A stretch of 64,000 nt of DNA from Nostoc punctiforme NIES-2108 (GTDB lineage: Bacteria; Cyanobacteriota; Cyanobacteriia; Cyanobacteriales; Nostocaceae): NCBI GenBank assembly GCA_003326195.1, contig LXQE01000096.1, positions 102,520 through 166,519 on the forward strand. The letters are read 5' to 3'. The position numbers and the translations under genes are program-made. The notes beneath the pieces were generated by a model that did no database searches, had not been told where the DNA came from, and saw only the letters and a program-made list of their open reading frames with translations. This document shows, one piece after another, positions 35,382-43,500 of the stretch. Position 1 is the first letter of the stretch. Each line of letters opens with the position of its first letter.

Positions 35382-35564
35382 ACGATATTTTGGTGGACAA
35401 TCAACTTAATTATGAGTGATGGAGTGATTTATACGCTGCATCATTTGTTATGGATTATGGGGCTTTGGGAAAGAGGAAGGCAGGGGCAGGGGGCAGGAGG
35501 CAGGGAGCAGGGGGCAGGGGGCAGAAGTTTTTTAATTTTTAATTTTTAATTTTTAATTGATTTC

Positions 35565-36059
35565 TCATCTCCCCATCTCTCCATTTCTCCATCGAGCGAT
35601 CGCTCGAAAATATGCTGCAACTGGAATTTGATAGACTTCAATATAAATCCAAACAATAATTGATAAATGTGATAAGAAGGTTAATATTGTCCAAATATAT
35701 GGCATCCAGGTAATGGGTTCCTTCAGATTAGCAGGAAAATAGTAAGCTACTATGCCAATTAGAGTAGTGGGAAGAATTATAAAAACTGCTGCTGCTAATC
35801 CATAACCCCAACCTAATTCCACACCTTCTAACTGGCCTTCTGTCCAACTAAACCCATTCCAACGCCAAGTTAAAGGTGGTTGCCTAGAAGGCATCTTGAT
35901 TTGCTGTTGTTCTAAGTTGACTGTAAAAATCTCTTGGCAAAAGTCACAAGCCATAGCTTCCATCAATGGCATGTGATAAATCTTACCTATTCGACAGACT
36001 GGGCAGGGGTAAGCTCCATAATAGTCGAAAGATTGGGTTAAGATTTTGGAACTGGGCAT
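35565..36059 (-). CDS. Zinc-ribbon membrane protein, hypothetical
   Basis: The 164-residue protein has two CxxC pairs (CPVC at about 19-22 and CDFC at about 38-41) forming a likely zinc ribbon, then the segment PPLTWRWNGFSWTEGQL. Two membrane helices follow (about 85-110 and 120-148). It resembles conserved cyanobacterial membrane proteins of unknown function. The ATG at 36059 is the first in frame. The direction is away from the aroF leader, so the promoters of the two genes may lie back to back around 36060-36410. Confidence 0.7.
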   Translation of the reverse strand: MPSSKILTQSFDYYGAYPCPVCRIGKIYHMPLMEAMACDFCQEIFTVNLEQQQIKMPSRQPPLTWRWNGFSWTEGQLEGVELGWGYGLAAAVFIILPTTLIGIVAYYFPANLKEPITWMPYIWTILTFLSHLSIIVWIYIEVYQIPVAAYFRAIARWRNGEMGR

Positions 36060-36378
36060 AATGAGACTGATGATCCTAAAAAATTGATCTGGTCAATGAG
36101 GACTTGGGTAATAATGTATGGCGGTTGTCAATTCCCTGCAATAAGCTTTCGTAAGATGAAGTCACGAGAATTATATATTTTAACTTCTCAATCCTGGCTT
36201 TTTCTTCTGAGGTTATATAACTATTGTGATGTCTAATGACCAGCCGCTTTTTTCGTCTACGCAAATAAGCAACTAGTACAATCAGAACAGGGCGTGATTT
36301 TGAATTGTGCAAAGCGTTATTAGTCTTAATCCCCAGAGTTGTACTGAGTCTATCGCTTTTTTATAGTTTGTGCAGGTA
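36060..36378. other. Gap upstream of the aroF leader
   Basis: No well-supported gene. A minus-strand frame at 36076-36312 starts only with TTG, has no ribosome binding site and resembles nothing I know. The right end adjoins the aroF promoter. Confidence 0.45.
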
Positions 36379-36407
36379 TTGACAAAGCATACTCTTGCTG
36401 CTAATGT
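36379..36407 (+). promoter_or_regulatory. Sigma70-type promoter of the aroF leader
   Basis: TTGACA at 36379-36384 and TAATGT at 36402-36407 are separated by 17 bp, close to the consensus. Transcription would begin near 36414, about 42 bp before the first leader peptide and 440 bp before aroF. Confidence 0.7.
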
Positions 36408-36455
36408 TAATCTACATAGGTATATTTATTAAGCTTTCCAGCAAAAAACCCGCAA

Positions 36456-36512
36456 ATGCTTAACACAAATTCCTACTTTTATTTTTGGTATAGGGTGGTT
36501 CACCGGGAGTGA
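36456..36512 (+). CDS. Aromatic-rich leader peptide 1 (aroF attenuator 1)
   Basis: An ATG-started ORF of 18 codons encodes MLNTNSYFYFWYRVVHRE and ends with TGA at 36510-36512. Six consecutive codons (36474-36491) are Tyr-Phe-Tyr-Phe-Trp-Tyr. Such a run of aromatic codons between a promoter and a terminator is the hallmark of a leader peptide that senses charged aromatic tRNAs. The ribosome would pause there when aromatic amino acids are scarce. The codons after the run (GTG GTT CAC CGG) are exactly the left arm of a hairpin that competes with the terminator at 36543-36576. No strong ribosome binding site is visible before the ATG, which is a weakness. The position, composition and hairpins together make it convincing. 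Confidence 0.75.
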   Translation: MLNTNSYFYFWYRVVHRE

Positions 36513-36576
36513 ATTAAGTTTCCTAATGGAAACCGCCCGGTGAACCGCAGAACAAATTCTGCGGTTTTTGTTTTTT
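36497..36576 (+). promoter_or_regulatory. Attenuator 1: antiterminator and intrinsic terminator
   Basis: GGTTCACCGGG (36497-36507) and CCCGGTGAACC (36536-36546) form a perfect 11-bp stem enclosing a GTTTCC-TAAT-GGAAAC hairpin. AACCGCAGAA (36543-36552) and TTCTGCGGTT (36557-36566) form a perfect 10-bp stem with loop CAAA and a T-rich tail to 36576. The two stems share AACC at 36543-36546, the base of the terminator, so they compete. The left arm of the first stem lies in leader peptide 1. Confidence 0.75.
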
Positions 36577-36595
36577 TAAGGAGAATTTCATTGTC

Positions 36596-36658
36596 ATGAC
36601 TTTTTTCATTAGCTGGTTTTATGGCTTTTATTTTTGGCCCAGAATAAATTCCGGGTAA
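36596..36658 (+). CDS. Aromatic-rich leader peptide 2 (aroF attenuator 2)
   Basis: A second short ORF of 20 codons starts with ATG at 36596 and stops with TAA at 36656. Nine of its 20 residues are aromatic, with the core WFYGFYFW (36614-36637) and FF near the start. AAGGAG at 36578-36583 is a ribosome binding site, 12 bases from the ATG, somewhat far but usable. The last codons (AAT TCC GGG TAA) form the central arm of the following hairpin set. A ribosome finishing the peptide would cover that arm and allow termination; a ribosome stalled on aromatic codons would leave it free. Together with leader peptide 1 this indicates tandem attenuation of aroF. Confidence 0.82.
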   Translation: MTFFISWFYGFYFWPRINSG

Positions 36659-36718
36659 ATAGCGTCATGCCAATGAATCAGAACGCGCCCGGAACTTTTA
36701 AAGGTTTCGGGCTTTTTT
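36638..36718 (+). promoter_or_regulatory. Attenuator 2: 1:2, 2:3 and 3:4 hairpins with terminator
   Basis: Region 1 CCCAGAAT (36638-36645) pairs with region 2 ATTCCGGG (36648-36655) with one mismatch. Region 2 TTCCGGG (36649-36655) pairs perfectly with region 3 CCCGGAA (36688-36694). Region 3 GCCCGGAA (36687-36694) pairs with region 4 TTTCGGGC (36705-36712) with one G-U pair, followed by six T residues. This is the classical protection, antiterminator and terminator layout, with region 2 at the stop codon of leader peptide 2. Confidence 0.82.
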
Positions 36719-36764
36719 GTTGTTATCGGAGACTGGGGGACTGGAAAACACTTTTATCCTAATA

Positions 36765-36827
36765 CCCAATGCCCAATGCCCAATGCCCAATGCCCAATGC
36801 CCAATGCCCAATGCCCAATGCCCAATA
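36765..36827. repeat. CCCAATG heptamer tandem repeat
   Basis: Eight perfect CCCAATG units run from 36765 to 36820, followed by one variant CCCAATA to 36827. They lie between attenuator 2 and the aroF ribosome binding site. Short tandem heptamers of this type are common in Nostoc-like genomes. Confidence 0.9.
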
Positions 36828-36853
36828 CTTAATTATTTCAGGAGAATATAACC

Positions 36854-37723
36854 ATGATTAATGCCAAACTTGCTGCACAAGCCCATCTCAACCACCAGAC
36901 AATCGTTAAAATCTCGGAAGAAGTCGCTTTCGGTGGTGAAAAACTGGTAATTATCGGCGGGCCTTGTACTGTTGAAAGCTTAGAACAAATGGAGATAGTC
37001 GCCCAAAAGCTATCTACTGCATCAGTACAGGGGTTGCGTGGCGGTGTCTACAAACCCCGCACTTCTCCCTACGCTTTCCAGGGTATGGGAGAGTCAGGAT
37101 TAGAGATTTTAGCCAGGGTGCGATCGCATTACAATATGCCAGTTGTTACGGAGGTAATGTCAATTTCTCAAATTGAAGTAGTCGCCGCCCACGCTGATAT
37201 GCTTCAAGTTGGTAGCCGCAATATGCAAAACTTTGACTTGCTCAAAGCTTTAGGACAAGCTGGTAAACCAATACTGCTCAAACGTGGTTTAGCAGCAACT
37301 ATTGAAGAATTTGTCATGGCTGCTGAATATATCCTTTGCCACGGGAATCCTGATGTGGTGTTATGCGAAAGAGGTATTCGCAGTTTCGATGATTACACTC
37401 GTAATGTCCTAGATTTAGGGGCAGTGGCAGCACTCAAGCAAATAACTCACTTGCCTGTAATTGTAGATCCTTCCCATGCTGTCGGGAAACGAGAGTTGGT
37501 AGCACCTGTGGCTAGGGCTGCGATCGCTTGCGGTGCAGATGGATTAATTATTGAATGTCACCCAGAACCAGAAAAGTCTGTTTCTGATGCCCGTCAAGCA
37601 CTTTCTTTAGAAGATATGGTGCATTTAGTTAATAGTTTAAAGCCTGTAGCTACAGCCGTTGGGCGCAGTATATCAGATGTCGGGGCGGGTTTGAAACCTG
37701 CCCCGATTTTTTTGGCTGCTTAA
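36854..37723 (+). CDS. aroF: 3-deoxy-7-phosphoheptulonate synthase (DAHP synthase), AroF
   Basis: The 289-residue enzyme condenses phosphoenolpyruvate and erythrose 4-phosphate, the first step of the shikimate pathway to Phe, Tyr and Trp. Family motifs are visible: VIIGGPCTVESLEQM, GLRGGVYKPRTSPYAFQGMGE, VVTEVMS, LQVGSRNMQNFDLLKA, ILLKRGL, LCERGIRSFDDYTRN, VIVDPSHAVGKRE and IIECHPEPEKSVSDA, which hold the metal and substrate ligands. It is the short type without a separate regulatory domain, so allosteric feedback may be weak. That fits control through the two aromatic leader-peptide attenuators upstream. AGGAGAATATAACC precedes the ATG. The last codons contain an intrinsic terminator. Confidence 0.93.
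   Translation: MINAKLAAQAHLNHQTIVKISEEVAFGGEKLVIIGGPCTVESLEQMEIVAQKLSTASVQGLRGGVYKPRTSPYAFQGMGESGLEILARVRSHYNMPVVTEVMSISQIEVVAAHADMLQVGSRNMQNFDLLKALGQAGKPILLKRGLAATIEEFVMAAEYILCHGNPDVVLCERGIRSFDDYTRNVLDLGAVAALKQITHLPVIVDPSHAVGKRELVAPVARAAIACGADGLIIECHPEPEKSVSDARQALSLEDMVHLVNSLKPVATAVGRSISDVGAGLKPAPIFLAA
37681..37713 (+). terminator. Intrinsic terminator embedded in the aroF 3' end
   Basis: CGGGGC and GGGTTT at 37681-37692 fold onto ACCTGCCCCG (about 37696-37705), followed by eight T residues. The hairpin encodes residues near the C-terminus (VGAGLKPAPIF) and ends 10 bp before the stop codon, so aroF is probably monocistronic. It looks like an inserted repeat that both extends the protein and terminates the transcript. 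Confidence 0.6.
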
Positions 37724-38036
37724 ATTTCACCAAAGGGCGATCGCTTCAATGTCTCAGCCAAAAGATTTATTTTGGGTTGGCGACAAACAGCGATCGCTTT
37801 CGTAAAATAAACTTGTTACTTCAGCTATTCCATTTGCTCTCAAACGTATTTTTGCAACACAATCTTTATATATAAATTTAATTTATCGTTTTAACAAATA
37901 AGACTATTTGATTTTATTCTAAAAGTCGTTTTATCCTAACATCAGTTAGATATTTTAACTTTTACTCAATTGCCTAAAGAAGTTTTAGTAATACCGAACT
38001 TTTAACTTTGAGAACCCAAAGAAGGACAATAACTAA
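37724..38036. other. AT-rich intergenic region
   Basis: I see no gene, repeat or hairpin of note here apart from a HIP1 octamer near 37738. AAGGA near 38021 may serve the next gene. Confidence 0.4.
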
Positions 38037-38393
38037 ATGCTAGAGCAGCAGATTGATTCCCCCATCAGGCCTAAGACAAGTGCAATGATTATGAAACTTT
38101 TTCAAATCACTCTAGTGGTCTTAGTACTTTTGATCAACTTAGCAGTTGCTTTCCCCTCTTGGGCAGAAAGTACACTTGCTTTAACTAGCAATCCTAACAA
38201 CTTTCAAGTTGGGCAAAAAGTGATTTGGCTTTACAAGCCTCGCGCAGATTCTAGCGATGTCCAAAGAATTCCTGCCGAAATAGTCAAGTTAAGTTCTAAG
38301 CAAGTGCAAATCAAGGTTTACAAACATAACAACGAATTTGTCAATCGTTGGGTGAATCCAAACAAGCTTGAAAATTCGACAAAAATTAAATAG
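38037..38393 (+). CDS. Small exported hypothetical protein
   Basis: The 118-residue protein has a signal peptide (about residues 19-44, KLFQITLVVLVLLINLAVAF then PSWAES), so the mature part is about 75 residues. That part, NPNNFQVGQKVIWLYKPRAD and VQRIPAEIVKLSSKQVQIKVY, looks like a small beta-barrel of the SH3 or Tudor kind, but I do not recognise a family. AAGGACAATAACTAA precedes the ATG at 38037; an internal ATG at 38085 or 38091 would give a more standard signal peptide start. It stands alone. Function unknown. Confidence 0.65.
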   Translation: MLEQQIDSPIRPKTSAMIMKLFQITLVVLVLLINLAVAFPSWAESTLALTSNPNNFQVGQKVIWLYKPRADSSDVQRIPAEIVKLSSKQVQIKVYKHNNEFVNRWVNPNKLENSTKIK

Positions 38394-38486
38394 TCAGTAG
38401 TCATTTGTGATTACAAAGGACAAATGACTACTGACTAATGACAGCCAACAGAAAAATATTTCACAAATGATTTAGGACTGCTATAG

Positions 38487-39245
38487 TTAAAGCTCACTTG
38501 TGCGGGTTTCGTTTTCATAATTAGGATCTTCAGTCCCAAGCAGTTTGTCCCAGAACGTAAAATACAAACCGTAATGTACTTTATACTTGCGATGATGTAT
38601 GGAATGATGCATAGAACCAATAAGCCACCTTCCAATCCAGTAACTTTTAGATGAGGAGGGAAATAGCTCAAATCCGAGATGGGTAAACACTGCCCATACT
38701 GTCATAGTTATCAGTGCAGCAACTAAGGTGACGAAATGCAGCGGAACTATGAAGCTTACACCTACAAAAAAAAGTGCTTGCACCATCGCTTCTGGTAAGT
38801 CGAAGGCAGAGGAACTCCAGGGCGTTGGCTCTCCTGAACGATGGTGTCCAAAATGCATCCATCTAAAAATTCGAGGATGGTGAAACATCCGATGGATAAA
38901 ATAAAAGTAAGTATCTTGAAGAATTAGCACTGCAATAAAGCTAACGATTAAATACCACAGTCCGTATTTCCAGATATCAGCGTATAGCAGGGTTGCTCCC
39001 AAATTATACTCTGAGATCATAAACGCTCCAGAAATAGCAAAAACTACTGTGGAGATTACTGATAATTCAATATCCTTTTTAATGGAACAACTCATCAACG
39101 GTTTCAAACGCAAACTCTTGTTTGCGAGAGACTTCCCCAGAATTAAATAAAAGAGCAAGTATGCTCCACCAGCAATCAGAAAGTATCGGGCAAGAGTGAT
39201 ACCGAAGAAGAAAAAGCAATAATACCAAAATGAGTGGTTCGTCAA
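38487..39245 (-). CDS. Sterol desaturase / fatty acid hydroxylase family protein
   Basis: The 252-residue membrane protein has the di-iron histidine boxes of the family: HRMFHH, HFGHHRS, and HHSIHHRKYKVHYG, spread between four or so hydrophobic helices. Members hydroxylate or desaturate lipids, sterols or carotenoids; the substrate is unknown here. The only start that keeps the whole first helix is a TTG at 39245, immediately after an in-frame TAA. An overlapping frame upstream (ATG at about 39315, KTKTIGHNQHFQF) could hold the original N-terminus if there is a frameshift. The family call is sure, the start is not. Confidence 0.8.
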   Translation of the reverse strand: MTNHSFWYYCFFFFGITLARYFLIAGGAYLLFYLILGKSLANKSLRLKPLMSCSIKKDIELSVISTVVFAISGAFMISEYNLGATLLYADIWKYGLWYLIVSFIAVLILQDTYFYFIHRMFHHPRIFRWMHFGHHRSGEPTPWSSSAFDLPEAMVQALFFVGVSFIVPLHFVTLVAALITMTVWAVFTHLGFELFPSSSKSYWIGRWLIGSMHHSIHHRKYKVHYGLYFTFWDKLLGTEDPNYENETRTSEL

Positions 39246-39614
39246 TTAGACCCATCCGTAATATTAATTCGGTGAATTGAAAATGCTGATTATGTCCAAT
39301 TGTTTTGGTCTTCATTACCAAAAATAACCAAATTACGATTTAATTTGTTAATCGACAAAATCCACTGCTTATTTTACAACATCAAGTAGTTCAGCAAATA
39401 TATATTAAATTTTATTAATAAAAGTTAGACTAATTCTATTGCATATATAAATATAAATTATTACTATTCATAAAAAAACGTTATTGGTAAACTTAAATTG
39501 TAGTAAATAGCTAATTTTGCAACTAAGTTAAAATTTATTTAAGTCGTTCGTTTATATTATGTATTTCAACAACAATTGAATTGATTTTAACCCATTGTGT
39601 TCTTTAATACTTAA
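39246..39614. other. AT-rich intergenic region
   Basis: The stretch is strongly AT-rich with no recognisable gene or structured element. It separates the desaturase-like gene from the nested repeat island at 39615. Confidence 0.4.
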
Positions 39615-40067
39615 GAGGATGTCTGAAAAGTTTTTTGTATACATCTAAACCTTGGAGATCCCCCTAAATCCCCCGATAAATTGGGGGACTTTAAGACTCT
39701 TGTTCCCCCTTTTTTAAGGCTACGGTGTATACACAAGTCTGAAATAGTTTACTCACCTGGTTTTTATCGTCAGTTTTACCCCACCCTAACCCTCCCCTTG
39801 CAAAGGGGAGGGAACTAGATTTTCTTGTTTCCCCCCTTTGCAAGGGGGGATTAAGGGGGGTAATTTGACTTGTGTGTACACGGTAGCCTTATAAAGGGGA
39901 AGGAACTAGATTTCTTGTTTTCCCCCTTGGAAAGGGGGAAAATATCCGGTTCTCCCCCTTGGAAAGGGGGAGTTAGAGGGGGTGAAAATGACTTGTGTGT
40001 ACACCGTAGCTTTTTTAAGGAGGTTAGGGGGAATCAAGAAATATTTGATACTTCTCAGACATCCTCT
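39615..40067. repeat. MITE-like element interrupted by another repeat
   Basis: AGAGGATGTCTGA at 39615-39627 is the exact inverse of 40055-40067. C-rich and G-rich arms just inside the ends (near 39660-39690 and 40015-40035) are also complementary. The element is split by the 39719-40010 insert, so its original length was about 160 bp. Confidence 0.7.
39719..40010. repeat. Inserted dispersed element(s) of the 7797-7949 family
   Basis: The left end contains CTACGGTGTATACACAAGTC (39720-39739). Inverse ends occur twice, at 39867-39887 and 39990-40010, suggesting a composite of one and a half copies. CTTTTTTAAGG is found on both sides (39709-39719 and 40010-40020), which looks like a target-site duplication inside the older element. 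Confidence 0.7.
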
Positions 40068-40134
40068 AAAAAAACCTTTAAATCATTTTTCTCTACGTCT
40101 ACTTTTTATAAATTAATTTGCTATAGATTTTGTT

Positions 40135-40524
40135 CTACTTTTCTAAACTCCAACCCAAGGCTACGGCTACTTCAGTAGCTAATTCTAGAGGATTGAATGG
40201 TTTAGCGATCGCACTAATCATTCCCATCTGATTATAGCGGCGGCGATCGGAAGCCTGGATTTTGGCAGTTAACAAAATTACTGGAATCGCTTTGGTTAAT
40301 GGATTGGCTTGTAACTTTTCAAATGTAGTGATGCCATCCATCTCTGGCATCATTACATCTAGTAAAATTGCATCTGGTTGGTAAGTCTCAGCTTTAATTA
40401 TGCCTTCTTGACCAGAACTCGCAGTCAATACTTTCCAGCCTGCGACTGTTTCCAAGCAAATCTTGGCAACTTCTTGAATATATTGCTCGTTATCAACCAC
40501 TAGAATTTGCTTTGTTGTCATCAC
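40135..40524 (-). CDS. Single-domain response regulator (CheY-like)
   Basis: The 129-residue protein is a lone receiver domain: ILVVDNEQYIQEVAKI with the acidic pair, the phospho-acceptor Asp in DAILLDVMMPEMDGIT, the Thr in PVILLTAKI and the Lys in AIAKPFNPLELA. It has no output domain, so it should act through protein contact or as a phosphate relay. Its start overlaps the 3' end of the large sensor gene by 32 bp, so the two are co-transcribed and probably translationally coupled. The sensor kinase upstream is the likely phosphate donor. An alternative start is three bases inside. Confidence 0.88.
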   Translation of the reverse strand: MMTTKQILVVDNEQYIQEVAKICLETVAGWKVLTASSGQEGIIKAETYQPDAILLDVMMPEMDGITTFEKLQANPLTKAIPVILLTAKIQASDRRRYNQMGMISAIAKPFNPLELATEVAVALGWSLEK

Positions 40525-43500
40525 TGCTATCCTCTTGTTGGTTCAGGGAAATTCCCTGAAGTAACTTCATCAACCGTTGTTCAAATTCCTTGGTAGTCAC
40601 ACGCCCTTTGTTCAACAATTCTGTATCTGGACTTAGTTGGTTATTTGTGGTTGGCTCATAACTACTATGCATTAAGGGAATGTTGGAAGAGTCTTCTAAA
40701 TCGGTATTTTGGAAAGCCCTAAATAATGGCAGAGTGACGTAAAAAGTGCTACCTTCACCCAATGCACTTTCAGCCCAGATGCGTCCGCCGTGTTGTTGCA
40801 TAATACTCTTGCAAATTGCCAAACCTAAACCAGTCCCATCATGGTTGCGTGAATCTGAAGAGTCAACTTGTTGAAAGCGCTCAAAGATACTCTCGAGTTT
40901 GTCTGTTGGGATACCGCGTCCGGTATCTTTGACTGCCAACAAAACTTCATTCCCTTGTTGTTGCGCCTCTAACCAAACCGTAGATCCAGGAGAGGAGAAT
41001 TTAATGGCGTTACTCACTAGATTAGTCAATGTTTGGACAATGCGATCGCAATCTGCCAATACTTGGACAGATAGAGCAGAAACAGATACTTTCACACCTG
41101 CTTTGTCAGCCAGAGGCTGCATGACATTTACTGCTTGAACGATCAAATCAACGATATTGCAGATTTCTGGTTCCATCTTCGCCTTACCCGACTCAATCCG
41201 CTCAATGTCTAGGATGTCGTTGATTAAACGTACTAGGCGTTCGCTGCTATCAGTCGCAATTTGCAGTAAGCGTTTTCCCTGCTCTGAGTCTGTCGGTAGC
41301 AAACCACTGGCTAGCATTCCTAGAGAGCCGTGAATCGAAGTTAAAGGTGTGCGGAGTTCATGACTAACAACAGAGACAAATTCATCTTTCATGCGTTCAA
41401 TTTGTTTCCGTTCTGTGATATCTCGTAAAATCACCGTATAAAATATTTCCTCAGCCATCTCTATTTTGGAGATGGAAGCCTCCGCTGGAAATTCAGTACC
41501 ATCCTTGCGGCGTCCATAGATTTCACGCCGTTCTCCCATCCGACGGGCAACATTGGGAGATTGGCCAAAGTCAACCACATGTTGACGATGCGCTTGAAAA
41601 AAGCGCTGCGGCAAGAGTAAATCAAGGCTATGTCCAATCACTTCCTGGGCAGAGTAGCCGAAAATCTTCTCTGCTCCTTGATTAAACAAAGTGATGCTTT
41701 GGAACCCGTTAATAGAAATAATTGCATCATCAGCAATATCTAAAATTCGTGCAAATCGGGCTTGAGAGAACCGTAATTCTCCCTGTGTCCGTTGACGTTC
41801 GTCAAGTTGTGACTGCAATTGTTGATTCACCCGAATTAACTCAGCAGTACGCTCTGCTACTCTCAATTCCAGTTCGTTGATAGCTTGTAAATTGAGAGAT
41901 AAGGGAGTCAAGGAAGAATTTATTTCCCTATCTCCCCCTGCTCCCCCTGCTCCCCCTGCTCCCCCTGCTTCCCCTGCCCCTCTGCTCCCCTGCCCCTCTG
42001 CCCCTCTGCTCCCCTGCCCCTCACGCTGCCGCAATTTCATCCGTTCTAAGCGATTGACGATCCGGGTTACTAGTTCTGGCCCGACAATGGGCTTACTTAC
42101 AAAATCATCAGCACCAATGCTAAAAACTCGATTTACCATTTCAGCATCGCTATGCACAGTGAGAAATAGAATGGGTAACTCACACCAGTGCGAATCGTTG
42201 CGTACTAATTGGCAAAGTTCTATACCATTTGTATAAGGTAATTCCACATCCAGAATCAGCATATCTGGCGTAACTACTTCTAAGGTTTCCCAGAACTGAC
42301 GCGGATCTTCAAGAGCGATCGCTTTTAGTGCCCAAGGACTAAGTAAGGTTTGTAAAAATGCCTGAATTTGCGGATCGTCATCGACAACCAATATTTTAGT
42401 TTCTATATGGAGGTCATTTTGCAGTGGTTGTGTGACTGTTTCTAAAACCTGTGGGGTTGGTGATGAAGATATTGCCACAGCTTCGTTTCCGTCAATTTCC
42501 CGACGCAATAACTTTACCCAACTTTCGAGGTTGCTAATTTCAGATTGACTCAAGATTTGACCAGAACTCAGTAACAATTCGATATTGCGTGCCAATTTTG
42601 AGCCAACAGGCAAGCCAAAAGTACCTAAATATCCCGCCAAGGTATGCGCCTCTTTGGCTGCAAGCGATCGCAAATCGAGATTTAAACTATTGTGATTTAA
42701 AGTTGCGATCGCCTCCTCCAGAAGCCTCACCTGCTCGTCTACCCGCCCTTGAAATCGTTGCCAAATTTCCGCAACTGCGATTAATGTTTGCTGTTGTGAT
42801 TTGAGATTGGGAACCAAAGATTTTTCACACTCTAATTCCCCCCTGCCCCCCTGCTCCTCTGCCCCCCTGCCCTTCTCCTCCTCTGCCAATGGTTTCAGCC
42901 GATAGCCAATACCGTAAACTGTTTCAACCAAATCACTAGGCGCTCCTACAGCTTTGAGTTTGTGTCGTAACCCTTTGATATGGGTGCGAACAGCTTCTTC
43001 TTGTGGAGTGTCTTCATAACACCAAAGATGTTCTAAAATCATGCCGCAGCTAAACACCCGGCGAATATTTCGCAAGAATAGTTCTAACAGAGCATACTCT
43101 TTGGGAGTAAGTGGCAGCAGATTTCCAGCATAGATCGCTTCACAGCTACTAGGGTCTAGCCGCAACTTCCCATACTCCAGCACTGGTTGCGAGCTTACGC
43201 CTTTGCGACGCAACAGTGCCCTAACACGAGCAATTAATTCTTCTGCGTTAAAGGGTTTAACTACGTAGTCATCTGCACCTGCATCTAATCCGATCGCTTT
43301 TTCATGACTACTATCGCACCCTGTCAATAACAATATTGGCATTTGCAGACCACTAGACCGGATTTGACGACAAAGACTAATGCCATCCAGTTTGGGCAAG
43401 ACTACATCTAGAAGGATTAAATCATAATCGTAAGTTTGAATAAAATTCCAAGCAGTATCTCCATCAGTGGCAACTTCAACCGCGTAGTTTTGGTTAGTTA

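Noticed and set aside
36076..36312. 78-residue minus-strand ORF upstream of the aroF leader
   Set aside because: Starts only with TTG, has no ribosome binding site and no recognisable domain.
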